Assembly (NCBI GenBank): GCA_914767715.1
Contig: OU612066.1
Coordinates: 38,600,283-38,664,282, forward strand
DNA length: 64,000 bases
Direction: 5' to 3'
Source: Membranipora membranacea
Taxonomy: Eukaryota; Bryozoa; Gymnolaemata; Cheilostomatida; Membraniporidae
Numbering within the stretch: the first letter of the stretch is position 1; each line of letters begins with the position of its first letter. This document shows, piece after piece, positions 25,901 to 40,900 of this stretch. The translations under genes and the position numbers were made by a program. Under the pieces are notes generated by a model that was not told where the DNA came from, did no database searches, and saw nothing but the letters and a program-made list of their open reading frames with translations.

Positions 25901-28900
25901 ATAACATATACTTAGTCTAGTCTAAGTGATCAGACTGTCATTGTGTCCTAGCTCCTTGTAAGTCTGAGCACTCAGTGGTAGCAGCGTATATACCTTATTA
26001 ACACTGCACTCTCCTGTTTCAGGTAACTGATGTTGTGCTGCCGGGACAGCATGAGCACACAGTAAGACAATCACTATTAGCATGGAGCCAGCAAACAGTG
26101 GCTGGATATCCGATCAAGATAACAAACTTCTCTGGGTGCTGGAAGGATGGTAAAGCTTTCCTCTACCTCATACACAGAAACAGGTATTACTTACTCTCAT
26201 ACACAGAAACAGGTATTACTTACTCTCATACACAGTAACAGGTACTACTTACTCTTAGTCCTCTACCTCATATACAGAAACAGGTACTCCTTAATCTGAG
26301 ACTGATATCACACAGGGGCAGGGGGGTCTTTCAATTGAAAACTGCCAAAATTTCTTTATGATCTGACCTTCTAGGGGCTGTGTTCCCAAATCAGTCGCTC
26401 ATCGATGAAACTATAAATATATTCTCTGCGGGCTATTTAGGAGGAATGTGTCTGCTTAAAAGACCAAATGAGCGTGGATTTTGAGTGAAGTGATTGCAAT
26501 ATATTGGCTCAAAATGCATTGCTCACTCAAATTGAAAACCCCCCAGAGTAACATCTGCTATTTCAGCTTTTGAAGTTGGCAGGCAGGCAGGCTTACTCAT
26601 AGTAGCAGGTGACACTGTGGGGTTTTCCATCTGTCAGGGGAGCCTGTATAAGCGATCCACATGAAAGTAACATCGCAGAATTAAAATACCTTAGCTTGTA
26701 CATCTCTGACAAATAGTGGTGTCTGATAATCTCTGAAAGCCTGGTGCAGCTTTTCAAAATACTAAAGTATGAGCAAAGATTATAAATCATTGGTATGAGT
26801 AAGCTAGTATTATTGGGAAAGTAGGAATGTTCATTCTCTAGCTCTATGAGTCCAACAAAACACAGTAATCAGTCATCACAATGGTGTGATATTGACTGGT
26901 GTAGATGTAATTGGACGTAACATAATTCGAGAGCCCCAGGCTGGCTACACATGGCTCCTGAGAATATTGTGTCCTGAGATTCATATAGACAGATGATTTT
27001 GTTACAACTACTGTCATGTTCTAAAACTGACAAATCTTGACACCATCGTAATTACAAGCATTACATTTGTTGGAGATGAAGTGATTTCACTAGTAGAAGA
27101 TTACCGTTGAAATTCAGTTATTATGTAAGCTTTAGTGAACGATTTACCAGCTTATCGAGTGGAGGGTCCTCTGAGCACTAGAGAGTGAAATCTTTTGGTG
27201 TAAAATTCCTCAAAATTATCGGTTACATGGCCATGGCCTGCTCTGGGTATCCTTTACATAATAAATTTTACAATAAAACCCCTCTTCTATGGAGATTGTA
27301 CGTAAAACTGTACAGGTGTAGTACGGTGTAGTACGGTACGGTACGGTACGGTGAACATCTGAGGAATTCAGAATTAGAGCAGTCGAGGTGGGAGCCAAGC
27401 TTTGCATGAATCAATGGATCTACAGAAAAAAAGATGATATATTTGAAGCCCTCACTCAGATTTGTGAAGCTCCTGTAATACATCACTCTGATAGAGTTGA
27501 ATTTGGCGGCCTACTCAACCATCTGCTGTGATCAAAGGATTTTAACATATTATGCATATCTTAAGAATGCCAAGCTTGTGATGGGTTTCCCAGAGAACCT
27601 CTGCCATTTTTTAAAGACTACTATACCATAAACAGCATTCTAGCTTTGCAAACTGTATGTAACCAATGAACTCCCTTGATGTAACTGTGTCTCATGTGGA
27701 TAGTTACGTTAAATGCTCTGTGTGGACATGCGGACATGTGGCAGAGCAAAGGTTGTAAGTCAATAATACAATCTGATAATGAAGGAATCTGATCATGTCA
27801 TGATTAGCCTGATTTGTTATCATCATCACAGCAGGACTGAGTCACAATAAGTATGAGTAAACTAAGACATCTTATAGCAGGCTAGACATGTGTACTCACA
27901 ATACTGTGTCCAGCCAGGTACACGCTGCTTTGTCTCTAGTCAGGCTTGTGCTCACAAAAGAGATAGCAATAATATCAAAGTCTTAGGTGGAGATAAATCC
28001 CAATATTTTCACTGTTAAAATCCATCATAAATAATATGTGCTAATTTTTTATTTTCAGACCAGATTTGGTGAATATGAGGCAGGTAGCCTCAAACACTCC
28101 ACAAGAGAATCTGGAGTTGGCGTTCTCCACCGCTGAACAACATCTCAATGTTACCCGACTGTTAGACCCAGAAGGTAAGGTTTCACTAGGTGCCTGGCTA
28201 GGGCCTGTCTATTAGATCTAAAACTATTGTCCACTCTGTCAATAGTACAAGTGATACAGGCTCAATCTAGATCAAGTTTGATCCATTTTGCCCACATTGG
28301 AATTTTCCCCTGGCCTGTCAGTAGAGGGGGGAATTCCAATGCGGGCAAAATGGATCAAACTTGATGTAGGCTCACTACAAGAGTTTAGAGTTTAGAGAGC
28401 TTGACGTAATCAGGCAGGTGGCCGTCAGCAGCTGGGAGAGACACTCAACCAAGTGAGAGGAGGGCAATCTTACACAGAGTAGGATATCCAATCAGGAATG
28501 CTTATGTAGCTATGATTGGTAAAGTGATAGAGGTCTGAATATGAGAGGTTGTAATTATCCCTCCATGATTTATATTTATTGAGAACATTTTCAAGTGTTT
28601 CTTTACTTATGTAACTGTTATTAAACTTTCATTGGACACACTTCTCTCTTGTATGTACATACTTCTAGTTGAATGATTGTGGAGTGGAGATAAGCCACTT
28701 ATACAAGCTGTACAGTCAACAGTGGACAGCCCAGAGCTCAGAGCTCAGGAAGTTTGTTATTTGCTAATAATGTCGGCTGCAGTGCAGGCCAAGTGATGTC
28801 AGCTTATTACGCCTCAATCTGTGTGTCGAAATCTGACAGAAAAGCTCTGTAACGATTATCGCTTACAAGTGATAATCAGCAGAAGACTCTGATATAGGAT

Positions 28901-31900
28901 ATCTAAACACCCCTGTATGGGATACCTGTACACCCCTGTATGGGATACCTACACACCCCTGTATGGGATACCTACACACCCCTGTAGGGATATACCCTCC
29001 CCACTGTAGGCTGATTCTATGTTTAGTTATATGAAGTTGTTGTTTTCTCCCCTGATTGTAGATATGCAGGTAGACCAACCGGATGAGAAGTCTGTTATTA
29101 CTTATGTAGCATCTCTATACAATGTCTTCCCTCTACCATCACCATCTAAACCTGTACAGGACAATGTAAGTCTCCCTTCACCTCTCTGTTATTAACTCAT
29201 CTCCTCGTAATTCTTACGCACCATGTCATTAATTAGAGCAAAGATTTAACATTCCAGGGTCGCAAAAAATGTATTGCAAAATATGTGTTATGAAAACATT
29301 AACACCTGACCTGCAACAATATTGATGTTCTTTTAGAAATAATACATTGTATCAGTATTCTTCTATCAAAACACATCTGGGTATTTCTTAATCGCGCTGC
29401 TGTGACCGAGTAGGGTGAACCTGACTTTACTACTTACCACTCGGTCCTAGAAGTATTAAGTGGATGTTTCACCACTTGATTTATAAGAACTGCAGCACAT
29501 GGTGTAACATTTTTACTTATCTTTATTCAGGACTTGGCGACCAAGACATCAGAGTATGAGGCACTGGCCAAGCCTCTACTACACTGGCTCAAGGAGCAGA
29601 CAAGTCTATGTGCTAACAGAGATTTCCCTCCTACTCTCGTAGAGGTCAAGGTTAGTGAAGCACAAGGATGTTGGCGTGGACCCCCCCTGTCGGAAACCTT
29701 TACCAATTATGGACCATCTGATGAATTTTCTATACTTATGCAAAAACGTGTGCATAGTATTAAAGGTATATGGTGATAACTATGATTTGGTAGAAATGCA
29801 GTTTCAGACTGATACCATAATACATGTGAAGTATGGAGCCAAGTACACGCATTAATTGATATGAGCATGTATACCACCCACACAGGGCTAATACCTGGAC
29901 ACACACTAGGGGATATTTCTCATAGACTAGTCACCCAGACCATACCCAGACTGTATATGACATATACATTTAGGAGCCACTTATATAACATCTATTGTCT
30001 TCTCTTGGTCAGTGACTGATTAGTGAAGGCGGCAGATTAATACTTCAGTGTCAAGAGAAAGTTGATTATTTACCAAATCCGTAACCCTATTTACTCTATG
30101 ATAACCAAATGACCAAATTAAGATAAGTCACACTTTATGTGTATAAATATCCGGCCTAAGACAAACATACACCCTACAACCTTACTAAATGTCACAGAGC
30201 ATTCGGTACACCACAGACTGTGTGTGGTGTGTCTGTGGTATCAGATCAGATCGGCACTTCCATATATAATATTTTGGTTTTCCCAGGCATGTAATAAAAC
30301 TGATTATTGATGTTCTTTTATTGCAGAGTGATCTGAATGACTATCAGAGATTCCGCTTAGAAGACATTCCTTCGAAGCTAGCCACCAAGAGAAGGCTAGA
30401 GATACTTTTTCATGAATTAGAGGTGGGTCTCCATAAATGATTATGGTAGATGCGTTAGTTAGCGTTAGTTAGCGTTAGTTAGCGTGCAATGTTCTATAAA
30501 CCTCGGTCAAATCACTGATTCATAAAATATATAAATATCGTATTTTAGTTATAACTCCAATGAAGCCATCACTAACTCTCAAAGAGCTGCAAGGTTCTGT
30601 TACAGTCTGTTACAGTCTGTTAAGCGACTGTTATTTATGAGCATATATTAGCTTTTTGAGTGAGGCTGTAACGAGTAACCCACCACTCAGATTTACCTAG
30701 CAGAATGATTAAGCATACTATTCTGGTCCTGCAGTGTTATTTAGAGTAATAGCGATCATTGATTCAAGCTATGCTAATATTGCAGCTAGCCACAACTTCT
30801 ACTAAACATTAATCCTAACAATTTTTCCAGAACTTGAAGACAGACAAGGTAAACCACTGAGACAACATGCTCTGCTTTGTTGCTGTTAGTCTTTGTATAG
30901 TGGTCTGTACCTGGGTCTCCTGATCCTCCAGGGGCACCAGACTCTCCTGGTCCTCCACAGAGCACCAGACTCTCCTGGACCTCCAGGATGCACCAGGCTG
31001 GCAGCTCTAGTACAGACCATTATACATTCTGTACTGCTTTGCTTCACAAATGCTTGACTCCCCTCCCCATGTACCCTCTTATCCCATCACATGTTGCATG
31101 TCTCGTGTATTTAGTTTGTCAGTCCGATCTTGTCATAGGCACCAGTGTACCTCTGTCATACCGTGACACGTTGAATTCTCAGGCAGTTATCCAGGAGGTA
31201 CTGCGTCACTAAGTGCTGAGGGATATCCCTCTGTGGCAGTATGAGTATTTGGCCGAGGAACCGGCCAGCTGCAGTGTACGAGTTTTCATGTCTGAGCGAG
31301 CCACAATGCATTATCACCATGAAACTTGTCCACTTCAGCTGATAAATGGTGGCGTCAAGCAAGTGACCTGCCGTTTTGTGACCCAATCGTAGGAGAAAAC
31401 CACAATGCTTTTTATTTTATGTTCAATTCTCAGCATTGCATGTATAGAGTTGTGTCCTCTTTGGTTCTGCTTGTCACCTCCATTTTGCTACCTATGTTGT
31501 TGCTGAAGTTGTTTTCTTAACATTCTTCACATTTGGAAGGATAGACAGAAATTTGCTGGCATTTCAGGCCCACAATTAGGCCTCACACCTTAAAATATCT
31601 GACTTTTAGTTACGCATTATCAAATTTTCACAAAGTAAATTAGGTCTTATAATGTAAAAGCGCTAAGCATATCATAACACCATTGTAAATTCTTACAAAT
31701 TGTACATAATGACATAGACTAATTAGGAACTATGCCCAATTACATACAACCTTGTACACATACTATTTTTGTTGGAGTGCCAAACCTTGCCGAAGGGGTA
31801 ACTGCATTCCGACTCTACATGCAATCACTGGAATAAAGCCAAAATAAATCTAACCTATGCTCAAACATAAAGCCATTATTTGTTGTGGTTTTTTTAGAAC

Positions 31901-34900
31901 ATGATAGGACAATTCCCACTGGACGAGCAGATACACATAGATAACCTAACTCAGCACTGGGATAGATTTATGTCAGCCGCTGATGATCGGGAGCAGTCAC
32001 TACACGCTGAGATCGCTCGGCTACAGAGACTACAGAGACTAGCTGAGAAGGTACACAAAGATACCAAACTATTCGAAGGATACCTCGACGATGTGGAACA
32101 GAAACTAAACGAGGTAAGTGAACGCATCCAAGTTATCAGTCAGTCAACAGTCATATCTCCTTGCACCTGGGTGTACTTGAGAAATCGAGAGAGATATCGG
32201 CTTTCTTTTAAAGTTTTCACAATTTTCCATCATGTCTTGTAAGAAGATAAAGTGGGAAAATGACTTTGCTGCGTTTAGGACTATAAGGAGACCTATCTCT
32301 CTCTCCTCAGGCCTGGGTCAGCGCACATGATAACAAAGTAATGCAGTGACCTCGTGTAGACTAACTTAGTGATCAACAAGTGCAAATCAGAGCATTCTCA
32401 ATAAAAAACAAGAAGCCAACTGGTACTATCACTCAATTCGGTTAAAATAACACAGAATTATCTATATCCCATAGTTTGTATGTGTTACTCCCATAGAATC
32501 AACACGACTGCCAATCCCCAGAGGCTCTGTCAAGATGTGTAGTCTAATTGGTAACAATGAATAGTCACAAGTTGTTTGATATAAGACATTGATTGCGCTA
32601 TTCAAAGTGGGAATATTGGGTGCAAAATTATTTTATTGTCTGTCTGATTTTGCCTTATTGTCAATAGATTGATTCATCAAAACTCCAAAACCAATCCTTC
32701 TACAAAACATTCCTTGGACAAATACTACTACAATTTATAATCTTTGCTACTATAATCTTACATATGAATATGACAGTTTTATAAAGAACACTTCGATCTC
32801 ATACTAGATTGATAATGGATTTCTTATGACAATCTGTGACAAACACACCAAAAATAAATTGCAGTATAGCAAGAAATCCGTTGGGTTTGGTAACAAAACA
32901 ATATAGTATAGCAGCATCACCAAACTTAGTAATCTTGAGATTTCTAATTTTTCTATGATTGCAAAGTTACACATTTAGTAGCCTAGGGCTTTATCAATTT
33001 AAAAGTTGAGTTAGCATTCAGTCAATGAAGTTTTCTGCTAGATTTTAATCTAAATCACTCTTTTGTAAGTCAGGGAGAGCTGCAAGCTTTATTTTATTGT
33101 ACTTGAGGATTATTATTGAGTTATGTTGCCACTCATTTGAATACAAGTCATACCTTGAGCCACTCAGTCGGTTTTAGCCCAGCTTGAATAGTTTATTATA
33201 CACAGTGGGTTGCTCTGCTGGGGTCCGGTCCTAACAATATAACAATTCTCACACTATTATCATTCCGAACTCAAGTTAATTATGCAAATCACTGAATGAG
33301 ACATCGGAGCCCCTATTCCAGGACTTATTAATGAAATTCTATGTCGCCACGCAATATGTACTCTTAAAGCAATGTATCCATGTAAGGTGGTGTCATGAAA
33401 CCCGTCCCTTGCCCTTGAACATGTTTACTATCAGGCTGTTTTCCTCATTCGCATAATCAGAACCCGTGTCCTGATCACAATAATCAAAGGTGATGAAGTG
33501 AGTATCCAATGAGCGGGGATGGAGTATGTATTCTCAGTAGAGTATGGGCGAAATACCACTACCCCCCCCCCCCCCCAACCAACACACATCAGTACATATG
33601 ACAGCTGTGTGCAGGATGATCTATCACATGTGTCTACTTTTATCTGTGTCTTTTTCAGGAGCTGTCCACATACGGAACAGTACATCCATTAGAAGCTAAG
33701 AATAACTGTGATGCGCTACAACAAATACTCAGTAAGATAGACTCACATATACAGAATCAGCTGACTGATGTACAAAATCTGAAGGATGGAAAATATCATC
33801 AGGCTGAGAGCATGTACAAACGGTAAGTTTTGTAGTCTGAGCCCCCAAACCTTTGGCCGCCGGGGAGTTATGTGTCTTGGTATGCTCCATCAGAGTAATG
33901 TGGGCTTTGTGTCGCTGGTCTAACATTATATTTTGTTATAACATATACATATTAATAAGTATTTACATGTTTATAGTTTATAATAACTATCAATATAAAA
34001 TCACTGTACTTCCTCAGTAACTTGACAGTAAACAGGTGCCTTCAGTTGTTCTCCTGCACTTTTTGAGTACTAAATGGGACACATGTCCATCGCCTCCTGC
34101 TGGTGTTAGATTGGTGTTAGGTCGCTTATTTTTTTTACATCATTGTCTTTGTAGGGTATTAGCTGTACATCAAAGACTTGAAGGTCTTATGAACAAACTA
34201 CAAACTGAGCTTCTCCCAAAAATACGGTCTGTCGGACCTATGGAGCTGAGGCTTAGTACCTCAGCATCGGGCAGTGCCCTCGCATCACCCTCATACAGGC
34301 TCAGCTCATCCAGGTGGGTGGGCTATAATGTGATCTGATGATCACCTGCATACCAAGTGTCATTCATATGGATCCTAGGTTATCCTGATTTATTTTGAAA
34401 CAATTGGGTTTGGTCAAGGTAGATATCACCTTTTGTGTATTCAGGGAGTTAGAATTGTCTCTAATTCTTGGTGTATTTATTGCTTGAGGGTGGTACATGG
34501 TGGTGATCTTTAATTTTGAGGCTAAAATAAATTGACTGTTGTCAGGAGTTTTATCCCCATGCATACGTTACGCGATGATTCCATGATCATTCACCAGCCG
34601 AAATAGCTCAGTTGGGAGAGCGTTAGACTGAAGATCTAAAGGTCCCTGGTTCGATCCCGGGTTTCGGCAAGCACCGTTCCTGGTGGCTGGTACACTTTTT
34701 TGCATTTCTATCACAGTACAGCAGTGTGATATATTTTAGATAATACACTACAATAAATAAGTGAAACGTGAATTCGCAACATTTTTTATTTAAATTTCAG
34801 CAGTAGCAGTAACCCTCTGAGTGCATCCAGTGCTCAGTCTCCAGCAGTGAGGCAGCATGGCTCTATATCAACATCACAATCTATGCATGGACATATAAGT

Positions 34901-37900
34901 GACTCTCTTAACTCTCCACTTAGTGGAGGTCCCATGTCCTCGCCTCTGGGAGGTCCCATGTCCTCGCCTCTGGGAGGTCCAATGTCCTCACCACATGGTA
35001 TGCCTATGTCACCATTGAGTGACTCATCTAAGCAAGGTACAACATCACCTCATGGCATAACGTCACCACTTGGTATAACGCCATCCTATCAAGTTTTATC
35101 AGCCTCTAATCCGGTGAGCTCAACACCTCAGAGACTTGACATACACGATGGACTCGGTAGCAGCAGCAGCAGTGTGATAGCTAACGGATCAGTGATCAGA
35201 TCTCCTGGTGGGCTCCCTCATAGTCAGAGCGGGATAACTCCAACATCAGGAGCTGAGCTACTCAAGGAATGTATCGAGTGGGTCGAGAATAGGAGGGTAA
35301 GTATATTATGTCTGAGCAGTGGCAGAAGTAAATGTAGTATTTCTCAGTAGTATTTCTCAAAGTCTTTAACTCTGGAAGCAAAGACACCTCCGCTCAATCC
35401 CTCCTGTTATTCAACCTCTTGTATTTCTCAGGCTTTGAAACATATTTTATTGTGTCATTTCTTTATTATACAGAAGTTACTGGACCCCTCTACATTAGAG
35501 TTTACTAGTATAGGTAAACTAGAGAAGACAGTTCAGAGACTTCGCTCTGAGCACATTGATGTTATGAACTTCAGATCTCAGTTAGAGGCCTGTCATCAAG
35601 CCAGAACAAAGATGCCTAAAGATGAGGTGGCTGCTTTTACACAGTGGTTAACTCGGGTAGAAAGTGCCTACAGCAGTATTCTTGTAAGTTCTTCTGTTTC
35701 TCTATTCGCTTCATGACTACATGTTACTAGGGCTTAGGTTCAATCAAAGCCAAATATGGGCAAAGGAGATTATTCTGTATCATATTATGACCACCAGTGA
35801 ATATTGTATTGCTCGTTTTCTCTAATAATTCATCAATGTTTATGTCTACTAATATATTCTCCGTTGTAAGCATAGAGTCTCTCTCTATTTTCCTTGGTTA
35901 TATCCCTGCCTTGTACGTAGAGTTATGAAATCTTACCCTGATTTCGCCCATCTTCTTCACACTAACTGTTTACTTACAGAGTATATCCAGTCAGCAGTTA
36001 TCCCAGTGTGAGTCTCTGTTAGAGTTCGCTCAGGACTCGACAGACGAGCTTCGCTGGCTTAACGAGAAGGAGGAAGAAGAGCTAACTCGTAACTGGAACG
36101 CTACCACTATGAGCGCCGACGTGATGAGAGAACATTTCAAGGTACGTCTCGTTATAAAATATCACTTAGTTTGGATACCAAGTCTACTGTAGCAAGATTT
36201 ACTGAAATACTCAGTGATCACGACCCGGCCTGCGTAAAGGAAGACGATTGGGAGATTCTTTCACGGGATCACATGTTTGTCTAATTTTGTATCTTTGCTA
36301 TTCCCTTATATGTGCTTGATACATAATTCTAGATCACCTTTTATCAAGGTTGTTTTTATATCTTGGACACGTGAGCACTTTGGCTGTCAACCCTGGGAAA
36401 GAAACCCCAACAACGAGTCTGGAATAGGGCATAATTTGGGGTCATCTACCTGTGCAATTAGAGTTGATGTCAGGGTGATTGTGTTGTCCCATACACAACT
36501 AGGTATCAGAATCAGATCAAATATAGCATACATGAAGAAATTGTACGGGGTTAGACTGCAAAAATACCAAAACATTTATCTGAACTGGTACTGGTCTTGC
36601 AATATAGTTGTGCAGGTCACTTATGAGCGACATATAACTCGCTAGTCATCTCCATGTCTTATATTATCCCTCAATCCTTAACTGTAATAACCATGAAACA
36701 AATGCTGTATATTTTTGTGTGATTGATATAGTAGTAGTGCTTTACTTGTTTCATTGGTTTTCAGGTTTTTGTGTGGAAGAAAAAGGTATTGCAACCAAAA
36801 ATTTCCCATATTTGCTTTTAACCCTATTATACTAATAATAATAATGTTGCTTAGCTGTAAGCCATTAGCCATCTTTTTGTTGATAAGTGGGATGGTGGTA
36901 TGACATGGTTACTCTTGTATTTACACCATTACTATCGGACAGCTTTCCAGATGCAAATGCTTTTAGTGTATTTATGTTAAGTAGAGAGTTGCCCACCCCT
37001 TATTTATTGTAACCGAGGATAGACCAAGGAATTAGATGTAAACCTTTGATAAACTAGTTAAACTAGTCAACTAAAACCACTTTGAGGGCATCAAGTTGGT
37101 GTCGTTTCATGATTATTGGTGTTTGGTAATGAAATGCCTTTAAAACATCAATCCAGACTGGACTCTCAGTTAAATCTAGTTTACACCAGATAGTTTACAA
37201 ACTCCCTCAATAGAATAGACAATATAATACTAATTTAATTTAAACATTCATATTATAATTACTGGATCGAGAATATCAGTGTTGCATGTGACCGGCTCTG
37301 GGACTGTATACTTTGGCGGTGCTGTGGTTCCAAAGCGATATAGAAAATATTTTGTGAACTTGTGTTACGCTTTTTTGTTAATGGCATGGCTCACTTATAA
37401 CACTCCTCCAGCTAACTGCCTTGAGAAATGCTGGCATGAGAACTCAAGCTTTGGGCTTTGCTTATTGACCCCATGAGCTGATCACTGGAATATTCGACAT
37501 ACCGTATGACGTCATGTCATGCTAAGCTCTGACTTTTTTAGATTTTAGCACCAGGAAATATTTCTCTTATATTACTTCTCAAAGGCACCAGTGAAATGTT
37601 TCCAGTTTCAACATCACCTTCTATACTGTGAATACAATAAGATGAATGAATGCCGATTTTTACTTATTATATTAATTGCAGAGGTTAATGGAAGAATTAC
37701 AATCACACGAGAAACAGTTCAATGATGTACAGGATAGAGGAGAGGAGATAGTCCGACAGAAAGCCATCGGTACGAGTCGTATAAAGATTCTGTAAATGGT
37801 CCTAAGTGTTATTTCCCAAATCATTAGAAAAGTTGGAGCCATAGATACATCTGAAAGAATTGATTTTATTTTGCCCATAGTGACCACTTAGCGCATGTGC

Positions 37901-40900
37901 ACCAATCAATTCAGGTTGGTTATCTTTGCACCGTAGCAACTAAACTATTTCAAATGTGCTTGAGTTCCGAAATTATAGTTCTGAACCCACCCGAACTGGA
38001 TAAAAGTTAGCTTCTATAAGCAAAGTGTAATTAGGTCAATTTGGCCAGTTTATGGCAACTGTCGCTACGGTATCACAGAGTCGATCTGCAAGCAGTGTGC
38101 ATAGTGACACAACCCGACCTGAGGATTCGTATAGCTGTGCTGAGTACCTTAGAAGATCCAGGTAATACTGCAGCTGTTACGATTATATTTTTAAGTCTCT
38201 GGTTTCTTTTTGCAGGTGCTAGTATGTGTCAGTCATATCTGACAGCTATGCAGGAGAGATGGGGATGGTTATTACAGGTTCTATCGTGCATAGACGCACA
38301 TCTCAATAATGCTCAATCCCATAACCAGGTGAATAATATATACATCAATGCTTACACTTGCGCTAAGATTATCAGATTGATGATACACCAATAGAGGGGT
38401 AACTCAAACTATAAACATAGAAAGGTTTATTAAATTAAAAGTTTATTAATTCAGTGAATGAGCTGTATAGATACTACAATTACATATAGTGTTTTGCATA
38501 CCACTCAGCACAACATAGGCCTACAGGTTCTGAACTAGGACCCATGAGTCAAGCCATTTAGCAAAACCTCCCCATGACCGTGCGCGGCACCATGAAGCCA
38601 CCCTGGTGAAAGGATCAGCATATCATACATTATTTTCTATAAAAAAACATCAGTGCATTTTTAGCATAATCAGTATGCAATGCAAGCAGTTTTCTAGCCT
38701 CCCATTTTTGCCATTGTGTAGGTAGGACAATATCTTAACTAGCCTAGCTATTATACACATGCATAATTTCACTGCCAACAACCAGGTCGAGTGGTGTAGT
38801 GGTTATCACATCTGCTTAACACGCAGAAGGTCACGGGTTTGAAACCCGTCTTGACCTGATGTTTTACTCTCAGTATAAATTCTAGTGTATAAACACTATA
38901 CACCCTATTTTTCCACAGTTCCATGAAGAAGTTAATGAGTGCTCTACTTGGTTGACAAACCAAACATCAGTACTCAACTCGGAATTCAACAAATCAAATA
39001 TTAACCTTTATGAAGGAGAGGTGCTAATCAAACGTATGCAAGAAATGAGAAATACTCTCGCTCATTACGAACAGGTAAAGTAGATTTCGAACTTACTTCA
39101 GTAGCTGCAGTCGCAAATACTTTGCTTCCTCACAATCATAACGATAACAAAGTCAACCGTTTTCTTCTATCATATACACTCAGCTCCCCAGTAACATCTG
39201 ACTGGCTAATTTCCTTTGTATATTTTAGGTTATTAAATCATTAGATGAGAGACAATCTATTATAGTAGCTCTGAATATGAGAACTCAGATACACAAACAC
39301 CCAGTACCTGTACAAGCTCTCTGCTCTTATACTCAGGATGATGTGAGTATTTGTTACACCGTTTCATCGATGGCTGTTTGACTAATTTTCACTGCTGTAT
39401 ATGTGCACTACAAAGTAAAATCAAGTTAATTGTTTTGGAAACTTGGTAACCATATCATGAGAGCAGAAGTGGCATGGCCTCAGATTGAAACCACCTGTTA
39501 CTATAAAACCTTATCAATTATATCATATTCTCTTGTTTGGTAGTTTGTGATGGAGAAAGGGGAGGATTGTATTCTCTTAGATAACTCAGATTCACAGCGC
39601 TGGAGAGTACGTAACTCACGTGCAGCTGCTGGTGTAGTGCCGTCCATATGCCTAACATTCCCCCCTCCAGACACGGAGACTAAGCGCAAGGTCACCGATC
39701 TCAACGATCAGTTCCAGGCTTTCATCAAACTGTGGAAAGAGAAACAGAGTAAACTCAAACTTGATATGGTGTTTGCCACCATGTCAGTCATCAAACAGTG
39801 GGACAGCGCTAAGGTAGGCTTCACATTGTTCAAACATCCACCAAGTAAATTTCATAGGAGAGGCAGAATTTGAATTAAAGAGATGCAAAATGTCTTCCCA
39901 GACGGGGAATCGAACCCCGGCCACGGCGGTGAGAGCGCCGGATCCTAACCACTAGACCACCTGGGAGAATATGATCCTAGTGAAAATCATAGTTGTATAG
40001 TATAGGCAGCATAGTTTTCCAATCAATGCAATAATGATTTGATTCGTATCCATGGGCTTATTATTCAGTCTATGCTTGTATCATATTTATTCACCATGAT
40101 CCACATATATAATATCAGCAATTCTTGAAAAACTAAATGATTGTCATGCCCCATAAACATATAAATACTTAGTATTTATATGTTTAATACTAATACTAAA
40201 TACTAAGTATTTATATGTTTTGTCCATCAGTCTTGTAGAAATTGGTAATTTTGTTCTAGTGCTTTGCAGGAAACAGTGGCCAATGAAACCAAATTGATCC
40301 CATCTGCATTGCTATGTAACTGCTATCCCATTCTGTGTTCTATATTTTCACATCTCTGCTTCCTTACAGTTTAAGAGCCTTGGTGCAGCCCAGAGAGATG
40401 CCATAATGAAAGCAGTAAATAGTGACGCTCAGAAGATCCTGGCTGACCCCAGGGGCCTCTCAGAGAATAAACAGGCTAAACTGAGGGACGCTCTACAGAA
40501 ATGTAATGATCAGTACAATAAGCTCAACAGAAAACTCAAAGACAAGGTAATATAATAAGTGTGGATAAGTGTATGTATTACTAACTCTACAGGAAGAATA
40601 TATTCACTGATTAAAATTTAGCGTCCTGCCCAAGAATTGGTGATTCATGTTTACAAATTAACCATTTTACTAGGTCTATTGGATCTGAAGCTCAGTTGAT
40701 CTGTTTGTTTAGATATCTATCTGGCAGTTCAATGTCACAGTTAAGTGAGAGGAAATGTGCTGCCTTTGATCCTAACGACAAGCTGTCACAAAATTGTGGC
40801 TGTGAAGACACATCAAATTTACAAGTAGAGTGTAGCCCGGGCCTGGCATCAAATAGTAAATAATTCATTAATATGAAAAACTAATGATTGATTGATTGAT

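Larger units (their letters stand above)
28175..29061. other. intron within CH2
   Basis: 887 bp holding a foldback element (28265-28367) and a 23-bp tandem repeat (28905-28996). Confidence 0.65.
39814..40369. other. intron holding a tRNA gene and an AT-rich palindrome
   Basis: 556 bp with a - strand tRNA-Glu (39895-39966) and a 33-bp palindrome at 40154-40186. Confidence 0.75.

Noticed and set aside
30915-30990. Collagen-like Gly-Pro reading
   Set aside because: Comes from a small DNA tandem repeat; only about 25 residues, without splice sites.
36277-36645. 122-codon + strand frame
   Set aside because: Inside an intron, with no acceptor or donor in proper phase and no family likeness. It could be a decayed insert but nothing proves it.
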